This document shows positions 1 through 10,573 of a DNA stretch of 64,000 nt, in pieces. This stretch comes from Datisca glomerata (Eukaryota > Streptophyta > Magnoliopsida > Cucurbitales > Datiscaceae). The notes below the pieces were generated by a model. That model saw nothing but the letters and a program-made list of their open reading frames with translations, had not been told where the DNA came from and ran no database searches. The number at the start of each line of letters is the position of its first letter. Positions within the stretch are counted from its first letter, which is position 1. The stretch lies in NCBI GenBank assembly GCA_003255025.1, contig QANY01009329.1:818866-882865 (forward strand), written 5' to 3'. Position numbers and translations under genes: made by a program.

Positions 1-1607
1 TAGATAACTGATGCTGTATTTGTTTCAGAGTCCCGTAGGGCATTCGGGACAGGCCGGTAGCGAGGATGAGCTTCTGTAATTAGTGCACTGAAGAAAAAGG
101 ATAGTGCCAACGTTGGATGGAACATCCTCAACGTGGTTACTCCAAGCCAAAAGGGCGAGGATGCTGGCATCTACATATCTTCCTCTCGTTCTCCATTTTT
201 TAGCTAACAAAATCTCATAACATTGTTACTTGCCCTTCTTCTCTTTTGTCATAGGAGCATGATCATGTCCCTACCGAGGAGGATCATCCCATGGTGGAAA
301 CGATTGACGGGAATGTGCTAGTTGTTTCAGAGGATGCAGAGGCATATCTTGAGGTGGGTGTAAATTTTATCTTGGTCCGTTTGTGTCGTGTTTGCATGTT
401 TCCCCTTGGTCTAAGTTTAAACTGATGATTCCATGTGCATGATTTCATAACACTTGTGTCACCACGATTGTCTCATCTCGCACCTGGACTAAGTGACCGG
501 GCATCGTCTTCGTCTGGTGAGCAAGAGGGCCTTCCCATGATTGCCATGGCTAAAAAATATATTGTTGATCTCACGACTTCCCCTATTGATGTCATGTAAC
601 GGGAAAAGGTGGACATGTCTCATCTCATAGAATATTGCCACATAAGGGTAGAGGTAATACTTTTATTGCATGCTTTGATAGCGGGGACTAGCATATTTGT
701 AAATGTCTTGCCAACATCCATTTGTTTAGTTCTTCTTGAGAAATACTTCGTATTGATTACATGTTACACTTGACCATGCATGATTCTATTGACATGAATG
801 AGTGTGCGTTGATCATGATGACATTAAGGGGTTCCCCATGGGTTAGAGGGTGAAGGTGTCAATGCAGCAGCATGCTCTTTGGATGTGACTCCTGAAGCCT
901 CCCACACGGTTACTGCTACTGGGGCAACAACCGATGCAAGTTCCCATGATGATGCGTTTGTGGAAGAAGAGCTCGAGCCTAGAGTAGAGGCATCTCCCCC
1001 CAGTGACCGTCTGTTGATGAGGATCGTCCCTTAGGTGATGATGATCATATCGGACCCCTCTTCAAGACCCGAGTAGTGAGAGGTTAGACAGTGAGACACT
1101 TGTGGTGCACATGAAAACAAGCTGGAACTCTCTGGACAAATGGTTGAGTATGATAGGGTTTCAGTGGATGAGTCATTGATTTCGTATCTCCATAAGGCGG
1201 TTGAAGCTCATCTTGAATGCAACATTCAATTCTTAAATTTTACTAGGCACGTTCACTAAACCCGCGTCACTATTGTCGGTGAGACATTATTCATACTGGC
1301 CAACCTTCAGTACAAGGGCGCCAAGCTGGAGGTGCTAGCTTATTTGCTGAACATGTGGAAGGAGATGAATCCATTTCATCTAAAGTTGGATAGGTTGAAA
1401 CCTGCCATTTGTAGCTTCCAACGGGTTCACCGACGATTGACGAGGGAGGTATACATAGAACATTTAGAAGAGTGGCGTCGGTATCAACAAGAACAAGTGC
1501 TTGATGTGGAGATCAACGGACATCGTCAACTCCAAGCGAAGAACACCGTCATGAGCCTCGACTTTGAGGAGATTGTAGCGGGAGATATCTTTAGGAACTC
1601 TAATTAG
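1..1607 (+). pseudogene. Degenerate multi-exon coding remnant, identity unknown
   Basis: Several stretches on the plus strand read like exons. One is about 255-352, bounded by a TAG acceptor and a GAG/GTGGGTG donor and rich in Asp, Glu and His. Another is about 851-1030, an acidic Ser/Thr-rich stretch that ends in a stop. The longest reads in one frame from about 1104 to the stop at 1607. That frame is interrupted by a single in-frame TAA at 1257-1259 and ends in a basic, helix-prone segment with EHLEEWRRYQQEQ. I do not recognise a family. The layout of an acidic linker followed by a charged C-terminal tail resembles tails of plant transposon-derived proteins, but that is a guess. It could also be a decayed host gene whose 5' part lies outside the window. 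Confidence 0.35.
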
Positions 1608-2142
1608 ACTGCTCGTGACTTGCTTTACTTTTCTTCCTCATACTCAACTCTTTGGCTAAGCGGTTTTTTGTAACTCTGTGCTTAGTTTTGCGCTATCATA
1701 TACTAGGGATGTAGTTGGTTGTTCTTTCCGTACCCGTTACGATTTTGATGTAATAATAACTCATACCATCATGAACTTTATTTTTGAGTGAGATGTCATC
1801 TCCTTGTTTCACATGTGAAACGTTGGCTCGTTATTTCTCTCTTTGTATATGCATCATCTATTTGCTTGTTGCCTCGTAATCTATTGGTAGTAGTAAGTTG
1901 TGAGTGTCCTTGGCGAGGGTGTATAAGGTCATTAGAATATACTAGATTTTGTTTCCCGCCAACTTCCCTAGTGAGCATTCCTCGTAGAGGTGTGGGAGTC
2001 CCACCCACGACACTTGATGTGTCTAGGGGGCGTGTGGGTTCTATCATGTGGAGGTCGAGCTTATTGAGGCGACACATGAGTCTAGGTGATACATCAAACA
2101 CACAGATCTGAGTGACGCATCTCGAGTGTCCTTAATGATACG
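1608..2142. other. Noncoding stretch after the coding remnant
   Basis: No credible gene is visible here. Two overlapping open frames at 1788-2111, one on each strand, have no recognisable protein character. The first 180 bases are T-rich and contain AATAAT-like signals, which would suit a 3' untranslated region of the preceding remnant. Confidence 0.3.
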
Positions 2143-2375
2143 CATGATGTTTATCATATGTGTTTTCTAAGTAGGGACGTGAAAACCTATGCATCTCACC
2201 AAGCATGATGTCTATCGTGAGTGTTCTCAAGTAGATGTATGAAAGCTTATGCTTCACACGAAGCATGATATCCATCATGGGTGTTCACAAGTACATGCGT
2301 GAAAGCCTATGCATCTCACCAAGAATGTTGTCTATCATGGGTGTAGCCAAAGAAAGGCGTTGGAGCCTCATTAAG
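2143..2375. repeat. Tandem minisatellite, about 60-bp unit, four copies
   Basis: Four imperfect direct copies start at 2143, 2204, 2264 and 2324, giving periods of 61, 60 and 60 bases. Each begins near CATGATGTCTATCATG and ends in a GCATCTCACCAAG-like segment. The last copy is the most diverged and breaks down near 2375. The array lies just outside the 3' end of the Gypsy remnant, so it may belong to that element's LTR or untranslated region. Confidence 0.85.
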
Positions 2376-2708
2376 TAACAATATTTCGTAACACATCTTT
2401 AGAGGCAAAACTTTCTAATGTTCTTTTGTTCATTCCAAGTATCATTATAAAAGAGCGGGCCAACTTGCTTATATCACGCCTAGTTGCCACAATTGCTATT
2501 GTTTCAAGCAATGACAAAACATTGCATGTACAAAATAAAGGATTGTCAAAATGACTATGCATAGTATGTCTTGATAAACTTAAGGTTGATAGGTGATGGT
2601 AGGGTTCCTTTTTTGGGGATCGACTAAATGACAATATCCGCTTTGGGATAAATATGATATCTTATAGGGGACCTCCTATTTGGGTGTGAACTTTTGAGCG
2701 TGCATACC

Positions 2709-3721
2709 TCACATGACATGATTTGTCGCTTTCAATACCAGATCACCTTCGTGGAAGACCCACAGACGTACCATTGCTTCATAGGTTTTGATTATTCTAT
2801 CTTGATAGGCTTGGACATTTTCCTTGGTCATATCTCTCCTTTCATCTATAGCTTCTAGATCACCGAGCTGGGTGGGGCATTCGACTCCTGGTAAAGATGA
2901 TAGCTTAGCCGATGGTATCATTACTTATGCTGGTATGACCGCTTCGCAACCATAAATTGGAGCAAAAGGGGGTTGCTTGCGCCGGAGTCCATTTTGTTGT
3001 GCAGTACGCGCATAGTGCTAAAGGGTGTAACCCATACCATGTGTTCTAGGCACCGTGGAGCATACGACTAAATATCTTCAATAATGTCTTTTTGGTTGCC
3101 TCAGTTTGACCCTTCCCCTTAGGATAATAGGGTGTGGACCTATTATGGTGGATGTCGTCCCATTGACTAAGATGATTCGCCTTAGTAGCCTGAATCGACA
3201 TATGATGTTATCCTTAATAACGTTGTACACCTGCTCGCCTGTCCCATTCTTGAGAGATATGGCCTCTACATACTTGGCATAACAATCTGTGGAGACAAGG
3301 ATCTTTATGTAAACTTTTGACACGGGCAAGATGGGTCCAACAACGTCCAGAGCCCAAGTATGAATCAGCCAAGGAACCTCCATTGGGTGCAAGGACACTG
3401 ATGGGGGGAGGGTGTGACATTTTGAGGACTTGGCAAGCATGACATTTTTGTGCATAATCCAATGCATTAGCTTCAATGGTGGGCCAATAGTACCCTCCTA
3501 AGCATTCCATGATATAGCCTCTTGCCTCCTTGGTGTTTGCCATATGCTCCTTTGTGTACTTCTTCCATGATAGTTTGTTGATCATCAATACCCAAACACT
3601 TAAGAGGGTGACCGTCCACACTGACCTTGCATAATTCTCCATTGAGCATAAAGAAGCGAGGACTCTGCTTCTTAATAATAGAGGCCTCTGTTGTGCTCGA
3701 CGGGAGAGTACCATATTTCAA
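2709..3721 (-). pseudogene. Gypsy integrase remnant
   Basis: Three overlapping frames together cover an integrase. At 3473-3721 is the N-terminal zinc-binding region, with HKGAYGKHQGG. In the next frame follow a YYWPTIEA stretch and a CHACQ pair of cysteines. At 3078-3476 is the catalytic core, recognisable by WALDVVGPI followed by a strand ending in YVEAISL. At 2709-2921 is the C-terminal segment with a GDLVLK motif, typical of the Gypsy integrase tail. Integrase joins element cDNA to host DNA. This copy needs at least two frameshifts to be read through, so it is not functional. Confidence 0.85.
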
Positions 3722-3742
3722 ATACGAGATGTAAGGTTATCG

Positions 3743-4560
3743 TCAATCTGTCACAACTTCCATTAGATGAACCTCCTTGAGGTTGGGGATTAATTGACAT
3801 TTAAGAAAATTCTTTTGCATGGCCGTGGCCTCCATGGTCATGTTTGGCCAATTGAAACCCATCATTTGGAGACTGCGGTGTAGGAGAGGCCCTTTCCTGG
3901 AGGAATAGTCTTCATGAAGACGCTTGAGGTGGCTGTGCCTTCCTCCAAACTCACGCATCGTGAAAGTACTCCATCAGCCCCTGTAGAATAGAACTCCACT
4001 CAAATTAACAAAGTTCATAAATTCCTTGTTCATAGCGGCTCCCCTTGAGATAATTGTGCTTTGATCTTGCATCGATAATCCTGGGATGGTGGCTTAACAT
4101 TACCCTCAGCCACGACGCTTGTGGCTTTAACAACAACTTCGACCGTTGGAATAAGGTTGGTGAGGGGGAACTTGGTGGCTAGAGGTTTTGGTTCACCGTT
4201 TGGGAATTGGGCCAACAAATCAGCCAACACTTGACTCCTTTGCGCCTTCAAGGTAAGGGATGTGATGTCAAACTCACTCAATAACATGGTCCATTGGGTA
4301 AGTCTCCCGCTTAATGCAGGCCTAGTTAAAAGAAAACGAATAGGATTAGATTTAATCATTAAATGAATTCGGTTACCCAACATGTAGTGTCAGAATTTTT
4401 ACATGGCAATTACAAGAGCAAGACAATGCTTTTCACAAGGTGTATATCTAAGCTTGGCATCCCTTAGGACCCTACTCAAATAATACACTGGACGTTCTGC
4501 CCCCTCCATTTCTTGTGCCAATAATGCTACAATGGACTTAGAGGTTTAAGTGATGTAGCG
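3743..4560 (-). pseudogene. Gypsy RNase H remnant and spacer
   Basis: The frame at 4030-4383 contains TRPALSGRLTQWTMLLSEFD followed by a segment with ADLLAQFP. This is the end of the reverse-transcriptase-associated RNase H and the start of the tether in Gypsy polyproteins. Upstream, around 4400-4560, other frames carry the cysteine- and tyrosine-containing stretch that normally precedes it. The frame at 3743-3958 continues toward integrase but is too decayed to assign a domain. RNase H degrades the RNA strand during reverse transcription. Confidence 0.7.
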
Positions 4561-4638
4561 TAGCAATGGTAAGTCACTATGCGGTGGTACCATAGTGGCT
4601 GGTGCGGGGAGCACATCCTTTATGGCATCATACTTTGT

Positions 4639-5420
4639 TTAGTGTTCATGTGTCCATGAAAAAATGCAGTCTTTCTTTAAGATTGGTTGTATATCGCTGA
4701 TAGACTCTACAAGGGCAGGTATGAACCGGTAGACGTATGATACCTTCCCCAAGAATGCCTTTAACTTCTTCACGGATCGTGGTGGGGGCATGTCCTTGAT
4801 AGCCTTTACCTTGGATTGATCAATATCTATACCCCGTTTGTGTGCACAAAAGCCTAAGAACTCCCCCCATGAAACACCAAAAGCACACTTTAATGGATTC
4901 ATCTTGAGCTTGTACGCCCGATACCTTTCAAAGACACTCCTCAAACACTTCAGATGTGATCCGCACTTTTGGACTTAACTACTAGATCATCCACATAATC
5001 CTCAACATAATCATGGATTATGTCATGGAAAATCGCTGTCAAGCCCATTGGTAAGTAGCTTCCGCATTCTTCAATCTGAAAGGCATCACCACAAAGTAAA
5101 AGTTTACAAAGGGTGTCCTGAATGCGATCTTCTCATAATCTCCAATTTCCATCCTGATTTGATTATATCCACTGAACCCGTCCATGAAGGAGAACATTTC
5201 ATGTTTCACTGTAGCATTGACCAATGTGTCTACATTAGGTAGCAGGAGATCATCTTTGGGGCATGCCTTGTTCAGGTCTCTAAAATCAACACAACAATGA
5301 ATCTGACCATTTTTCTTCTTTGTCGGAACGATGTTCTCTAGCCAGGTGGGGTGTTTAATAGGCTTGAAATTTTGGACTTGATTTGGAGTTCCACCTCAGG
5401 GTGAAAATGATGGGGGTGTT
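4639..5420 (-). pseudogene. Gypsy reverse transcriptase remnant
   Basis: Reading downward from 5420, one sees CVDFRDLNKACPKD, then FMDGFSGYNQIRM (motif A with its aspartate), then VMPFRLKNAEATYQ, and then an intact YVDD catalytic box at 4986-4997. The frame at 4639-4944 continues with FLGFCAHKRGIDID and the AFLGKVSYVYRFIP thumb segment. The family is unambiguous. A frameshift near 5030 and another near 4950 break the reading frame, although the YVDD box itself is intact. Confidence 0.88.
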
Positions 5421-5699
5421 ACTTGACAAGTGTGCATTGTTCGGAGACCTCTAGCTTATGCGTCATTAAGGTAGGATCTAACCCCAACATCTCTGAGTAC
5501 TACTACGTAAAGACATCCTCAAACTTATTCAAAAACTTTATCAAGTCTTCACGTTGTTTACTCTCCAAATCCTTTGCTAGAAACATCGGCCTATACGTGC
5601 TCATCTCCCTAATATGGACTTCCTCTAGCTCCTCCTATGGCGGTGATGTCTTGGTTGGCAGAGGCACCTCTAGTGGTTCACAATTCATCAAATAGACCC

Positions 5700-6391
5700 C
5701 TTGCATAATCCTTGTGCCTTAGAGAATGCATCATCCGTCATTATATCTTCATCTTTTTCACCATCAGGGGGATCAGTCTGTGCGCCTGACCCTACGCACC
5801 ATCATAAGCGGTATGCCATTTTCCTATTTGGCAATGTCACGCTGGTTACCAGCTCCGTCCCTGGTGTAAACACTTCCTTTCCATTCTCCATCTCCCACTT
5901 TGGCAAAGGGGTAGCCTTAATCCTCTTGGGTGTGGTAGCACCTACTATTGTAAGTTCATTAAAAAGCATTGCCTCTATCAAGTGAGCCTCAGTCTCATTA
6001 AATGGTGCTTTGGTAGCCATCACCGTAATGTTCCTGCCATGCCAACACGATTTCAGACACTGATGCAAGGTTGAAGGACACATTCATGATCGTGAATCCA
6101 TGGCCTCTCCAACAGGACATGATAGATCGTATTGTACTCAATCACATGAAAGAAATTGGTGGTTCTTATCGTTCTAACCTGCAACTCCACATTAACATAT
6201 CCCATCCTCCGCACATTCCCTGATAAGAAACCCATCACAACAATTGATTGTCTCACTAGTCTTTTCTTTAGGATGCCAACCGGCTTGAAGGTAGCATAAG
6301 ACATGACTTCTTTGGGATGCCTCCATATAAAGGGGGTGATTGCCCCCCGTCCTCTTGACATGCTGGTCAGCATTGGTGAATGTGATGGCAC
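5700..6391 (-). pseudogene. Gypsy protease region and linker
   Basis: The frame 6053-6391 contains VNVELQVRTIRTTNFFHVIE, followed by YHVLLERPWIHDHECV. This is the C-terminal half of the retropepsin-like protease of plant Gypsy elements. The frame 5802-6083 continues with STLHQCLK and then a linker toward reverse transcriptase. The two frames overlap, which marks a frameshift near 6060. The catalytic Asp-Ser/Thr-Gly triad would lie upstream, around 6400-6550, and I cannot identify it confidently. Confidence 0.65.
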
Positions 6392-6699
6392 TCTCCTCGT
6401 TCCACCTTATCTTGTTCACATGTGACTCTGTAAAACAACAATTAATCCAAGAGTAGTTTGTTGAGTGACATCTACTATGGTAACGTTTTGGAGACTTGAT
6501 GACGTGCAATATCATCCAACCCAAGCGCATAAAAAGTTCTCACAAGTCCTTGTCTTCAAGAGTTTATCTATAAAATAGGCGTCTCCCACTATGGCTGCTT
6601 CCTCATCTACCTCATCTACTATAGTAACATATGAGGTAGACCCTATTGCGTCGACGCTAATCATGTTGACATTGGCATGTTGGAAAAATGGGGTGGATC

Positions 6700-7130
6700 T
6701 GCGGGTCCGACACCTTCCGTAATGATCTCGCCCTTCTTTAACTTCTCATCAAAGAACGTCCTAAAAAACTTTCACTCTTGGGTATGGTGTGATGTAGTGC
6801 GATGATATTGGTAAAAGTTTGGGGAACTTCTTTCCTCCTTTGTAGGTAATACAATGACCCAAGGTAAAGTGAGAGAAATACAATCTCTACCTCTCTTATG
6901 ATCGCGCCCTTGTATTTGTGTAGCCGCCACTTGAGGATGGTAGCGTGATGTGGTGGGCCTCTAAGGGTGATCAATACGGTCACCCCTTTTGGGTAGTCGC
7001 GGCCTACGTACCGAAGCACTTGTCCTCTTGGACGCTTCTATCAAGCGGGCGAATATGACAATCCTCAAATTCTCAAGGTAAACCTTGTAATCGTTCAACA
7101 TCCCTCCACGCTGGATGCACTCATGGGTAC
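6700..7130 (-). pseudogene. Gypsy gag remnant
   Basis: Reading downward from 7130, one frame gives a sequence with LNDYKVYLENLRIVIFARLI followed by EASKRT. This is the alpha-helical segment that precedes the nucleocapsid region in plant Gypsy gag. Further down, another frame contains FTNFYQYHRTTSYHTQE, matching the Tyr-His/His-Asp-Thr-Glu element of these gags. At least two frameshifts and a stop separate them. The N-terminal part of gag is absent, so this marks the 5' truncation of the element. Confidence 0.55.
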
Positions 7131-8215
7131 CATCCCCATGGGGGCGCCATGGGGTGCTGTCCCCATGTGTGTACTATAGAGGTGTCTAGATCACATTCGT
7201 AATATAACTCGAAGACAATAATAACGCACTTCAAACAAGACGTATCACTATGCTATTATAACTTATCCTCACTTCATAAATCACTAAGTCAAGTGACAAT
7301 GACTTGAATAGACGTATAATTTCCTGGGAGCGCTTTAGAGGGCGGTGGACTGATAAGATTAGGGCGAGGCTACGTCATATTGGAATGGACATTCCTCTTC
7401 CAATATGACCACATTGAACATTAAGGGTGTGCTACCATTCCACCTTGGGAGGGGAGTTTAGTCTTAAGTGATACCGTTGAAAGGAGTTTTTAGATAGATA
7501 CTGTCATTGAACCCCATCAATTAGGCGTATTCCTCTTAGATCATGGTCACTCCGTGAGACCCACGTGACGTTTGATTGGCACACATGAGATTCTCCTCTC
7601 GTTCACCTCAATGCGATTAATTAGCTGTGGTGACACGCTTGGATAAGTGAGCTTGTAACTAATCAACGGATTAATTACAATGGTCCCCCTCCTTTTTGTC
7701 ACCTATAATAGGAGGGCCTCTCCTTCATTTCAGAGGAGGAAAGATCCTAAAGAGAGAGAGAGAGAGAGTCCCACTTCTAGGGAGAGAAAGTATTTTGCCA
7801 CCTCCCGGTGTCATCTTCGACGTTCTTAGGCGTTACCCTGGTCACTTACTAAGGATTAGACCACTCTTGCACTCACCCAATTCACCCTTGCATCTATAAT
7901 AAAAAAAATTGAAGAACAACTTTCAATACATGAAATCTAAATATGCACTCATGATGAGGGTACTTGAAACCCTCTAGATGAAAGAAGATGCTTAAGATCC
8001 TATGAATTGATATGTGTATATTATCGGATTGATTTTTTTAATTAATTTATCTACCTTTATAGTATTAATTAGAATAGGAAATAACCTTGTATAGAGCCAA
8101 AATTCAGGATCTACATTCCCTCATATATATTTCAAGTCTTTGATTCAATCAACAACAACTTGAATCCATATTATTTTTTCATGGCATCAAAGCTTTAGGG
8201 CTCCTCTCGTACACA
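7131..8215. other. Noncoding region with a possible LTR promoter remnant
   Basis: There is no gene. Around 7690-7900 a TATA-like CACCTATAATAGG is followed by a purine/pyrimidine-rich leader with a (GA)n run at 7752-7768. This looks like the promoter-to-leader part of an LTR in plus orientation, but no partner LTR is visible. The remainder is unassigned, increasingly AT-rich sequence. Confidence 0.3.
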
Positions 8216-8348
8216 AATAAAACCCTAGCTGTCATACCTTCCATTATTAGCAACATGGCAAAGGATGACGAGCCCTAGAAAATTTTGAGTTAAAGAATAA
8301 AACCCTAGTTGTCATACCTTCCATTATTAGCAAAATTTTGAGTTAAAG
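8216..8348. repeat. Tandem duplication with internal deletion, contains telo-box
   Basis: Two direct copies begin at about 8216 and 8296. Both contain AAACCCTAG, a TGTCATACCTTCCATTATTAG segment and AAAATTTTGAGTTAAAGAA. The second copy lacks about 28 bases that are present between these blocks in the first. AAACCCTA matches the plant telo-box motif, but no gene start follows, so a regulatory role is not supported. Confidence 0.75.
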
Positions 8349-10246
8349 AAAAATTTAAGAGTTATACTTTAATCGTGATCGATAGGTTTACACGACTAAA
8401 TTAATTTTATGAAAAAAATATCACATACTAATTTTTTAAAAACGTATCTTGACTATTATTTTTTAATAGGTAATTTAGAGGCAAGTACAGAATTGAAAAA
8501 AATATATTAAAGAATATGTAAAAGAAAAACTAGGCATAAAAAATGGGAGAGAATTTGGGAAAAAAATAAATTAAAATCACAAACAAAATTTTCTCTAAAA
8601 TCTCTAAAATTGAGACATATCAACAAATTTCACTCTTAAATAAAATAAATTGATGATGAATAAGATAATGAAATTTTAGACAATTAATAATTTTTCAAAT
8701 CACACAAATTAAAAAAAGATAATTTATTTACTACTATATTTTTAAGTTATTTTCTAACTTAGTACCATGAAAATGGTCTATATGTTAAAGATTTCTAATA
8801 AAACAAGTTAAAAGTCGAGCTCAAGTTGTTATATGCAATTGTCCAGCCTTGAGCCGAGCAAGCAGCTTCAAGGTGCTGTCAAGTGAAGCCCACAACTAAC
8901 CCAAGTTGCAGCTTCTCATTTTCTATCCAAGTCCAAATGCAAGCCCAGGAAACAAACAAGAAGTCCAAGTTGTAGTTTTTCCTATCACCAGCCCGTGATG
9001 TCTTGATACATGCCCAGTAGATGCAAAAGCCCAAGCTGCTTCCCTGCCCGCGTGAGGTCCTGTTTCAGCCGTAAAGTCCAAGCAATTGCTAGGCCGATCT
9101 TGCAAAATTCAGCAATGCACCATTCTCTTATTTCTAGGGAAAGTTAGAAAATAGGGTCATTTTTTTATTATTTTAAAAAATGATTCAAAAGTTTCTTATG
9201 ACTAAATTTTTCTTCATCCTTCTCCTTTCATCCTTCATCGTCTCATTTCATATTTGCATCTTTCTTATCTTCCTCTGTCTTTGCATCTTTCTTCTCTCCC
9301 TTCACCTTCGTCTTCTTTACTTTTTTCTTCTCTACCTCTTTCTTTTTTCTTCTTCTCTATTCATCTTCTCCATTCTTGGCCTTTTTTGAGTCTCGTGATA
9401 TTTTTTTTATTTGATGTGTTTTTATTCTTAATTTTATGGATTTATCATCCATTTGTTGTATGATTTTTTAATTTTATGGTTTGATTTTTGGATATTTAGG
9501 ATTCCAGCGAGAGAGATGTGAAGAAAAGAAAGAGGAGACGAGTTTGAGTTTGATTTCTGAGTTTCTGAGATTATAACATATGATATATAAAATATACTAT
9601 AAATATACTACGATATACTGATTGTATATTAAAATATATTATGATATTTAAACATATCATAGTATACCAGGGATCAAATATAATTTTTTGGGTCATTCTC
9701 TTCCTTATTTTTCAAAAATGGATTATTTCCCTAAATGAGCCTATTTACTATTTACTGCTTTCCTATTATGAAAGCAAGACTATTATACCTGACTTGGAGA
9801 AAATGAAATGAGAATTTTAGGAGATTAATTTTATGTGGAACAATTAGTAAAAAAGCTAATTATGGTATTTAATTACATGGTTTCTGACATATGTGATTAG
9901 GATGTGTATCCTCCTATATGAAACACCGTGTCACGTTTTAAACAAAGCATGAAATGTACGTTATTTCCTTACTCTATGGAGCCATAAAATTTACAACCTC
10001 ACTCATTATGAATTCGAAATCTAGAAATTATATATTCAAAAACAATTCTCATGTCTTAGACCACAATAGACCAATCTCGCGTATCAACGATGAGTCTGAG
10101 CCCACTTGCATGAGCTACAAGATCCTAGTTGCTCCATTAGTTGGGTATCACAATAACAATATGAACACAACTAACAACTTGAATCAAATGATCTATTATT
10201 AAATCAAAAGTCAAGGACAAGAGCCAGAGCCACAAAATTAAACAAG
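8349..10246. other. AT-rich noncoding DNA with a pyrimidine-rich tract
   Basis: I see no gene. Bases 9200-9380 form a TTC/CTT-rich tract on the plus strand that generates low-complexity Leu/Phe/Ser open frames with no meaning. At 9575-9665 is a run of ATATACTATAATATA-like palindromic AT sequence. At 8860-9110 is a less AT-rich stretch without coding character. Confidence 0.4.
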
Positions 10247-10254
10247 TTCTGCAG

Positions 10255-10565
10255 TAGGGTGTTCACTGTTCGATTCGGTGATAAAATTGAATCAATTCGA
10301 ACCGTGAATGTTAAAAGAACGGAACCGAGAGTTTTGGTTCAATTATTAATTAAAAATAATTTTTTAAATAATTTTTAAATGATATTATTGAAAAAAAACA
10401 TAAAATTAAAGTTTTACTTCGGTTCAGTTTGAAAACCATAAAAAACTGTACCGAACCGAAACTTCAGTTTGACAATTTTTCTGAACCGAACCGAATACAG
10501 GTAAAGAACCGAATGAACTGGCCCTTTTCGATTTGGTTTGATTTGGTTTGTTTTAAACACCCCTA
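10255..10565. mobile_element. hAT-type MITE with 8-bp target duplication
   Basis: A 311-bp element starts TAGGGTGTTCAC and ends TAAACACCCCTA, which are inverted copies of each other with few mismatches. It is flanked by TTCTGCAG (10247-10254) and TTCCGCAG (10566-10573). These 8-base direct repeats differ by one transition. Eight-base duplications and TAGGG/CAGGG ends are typical of the hAT superfamily. The interior is rich in GAACCGAA/TTCGGTT motifs on both strands and has no coding capacity. Similar GAACCG-rich material occurs at 20512-20685, 21385-21545 and 45388-45580. Confidence 0.85.
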
Positions 10566-10573
10566 TTCCGCAG

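Larger units (their letters stand above)
2700..7130 (-). mobile_element. Decayed Ty3/Gypsy LTR retrotransposon
   Basis: Minus-strand fragments occur in the order gag, protease, reverse transcriptase, RNase H, integrase as one reads from 7130 down to 2700. Integrase after RNase H is the Ty3/Gypsy order. All domains are broken by frameshifts and stops. The gag N-terminus is missing. I found no matching LTR pair and no primer binding site, so the element is probably truncated at both ends. Bases 2376-2700 beyond its 3' end hold nothing recognisable. Confidence 0.85.

Noticed and set aside
1788..2111. Overlapping open frames of about 100 codons on both strands
   Set aside because: Neither shows family similarity, splice context or coding-like composition. 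Overlap on both strands suggests chance absence of stops.
9180..9463. Plus-strand frames rich in Leu, Phe and Ser that look like membrane proteins
   Set aside because: They come from a TTC/CTT-rich low-complexity tract. Two overlapping frames give the same type of peptide, so composition explains them.
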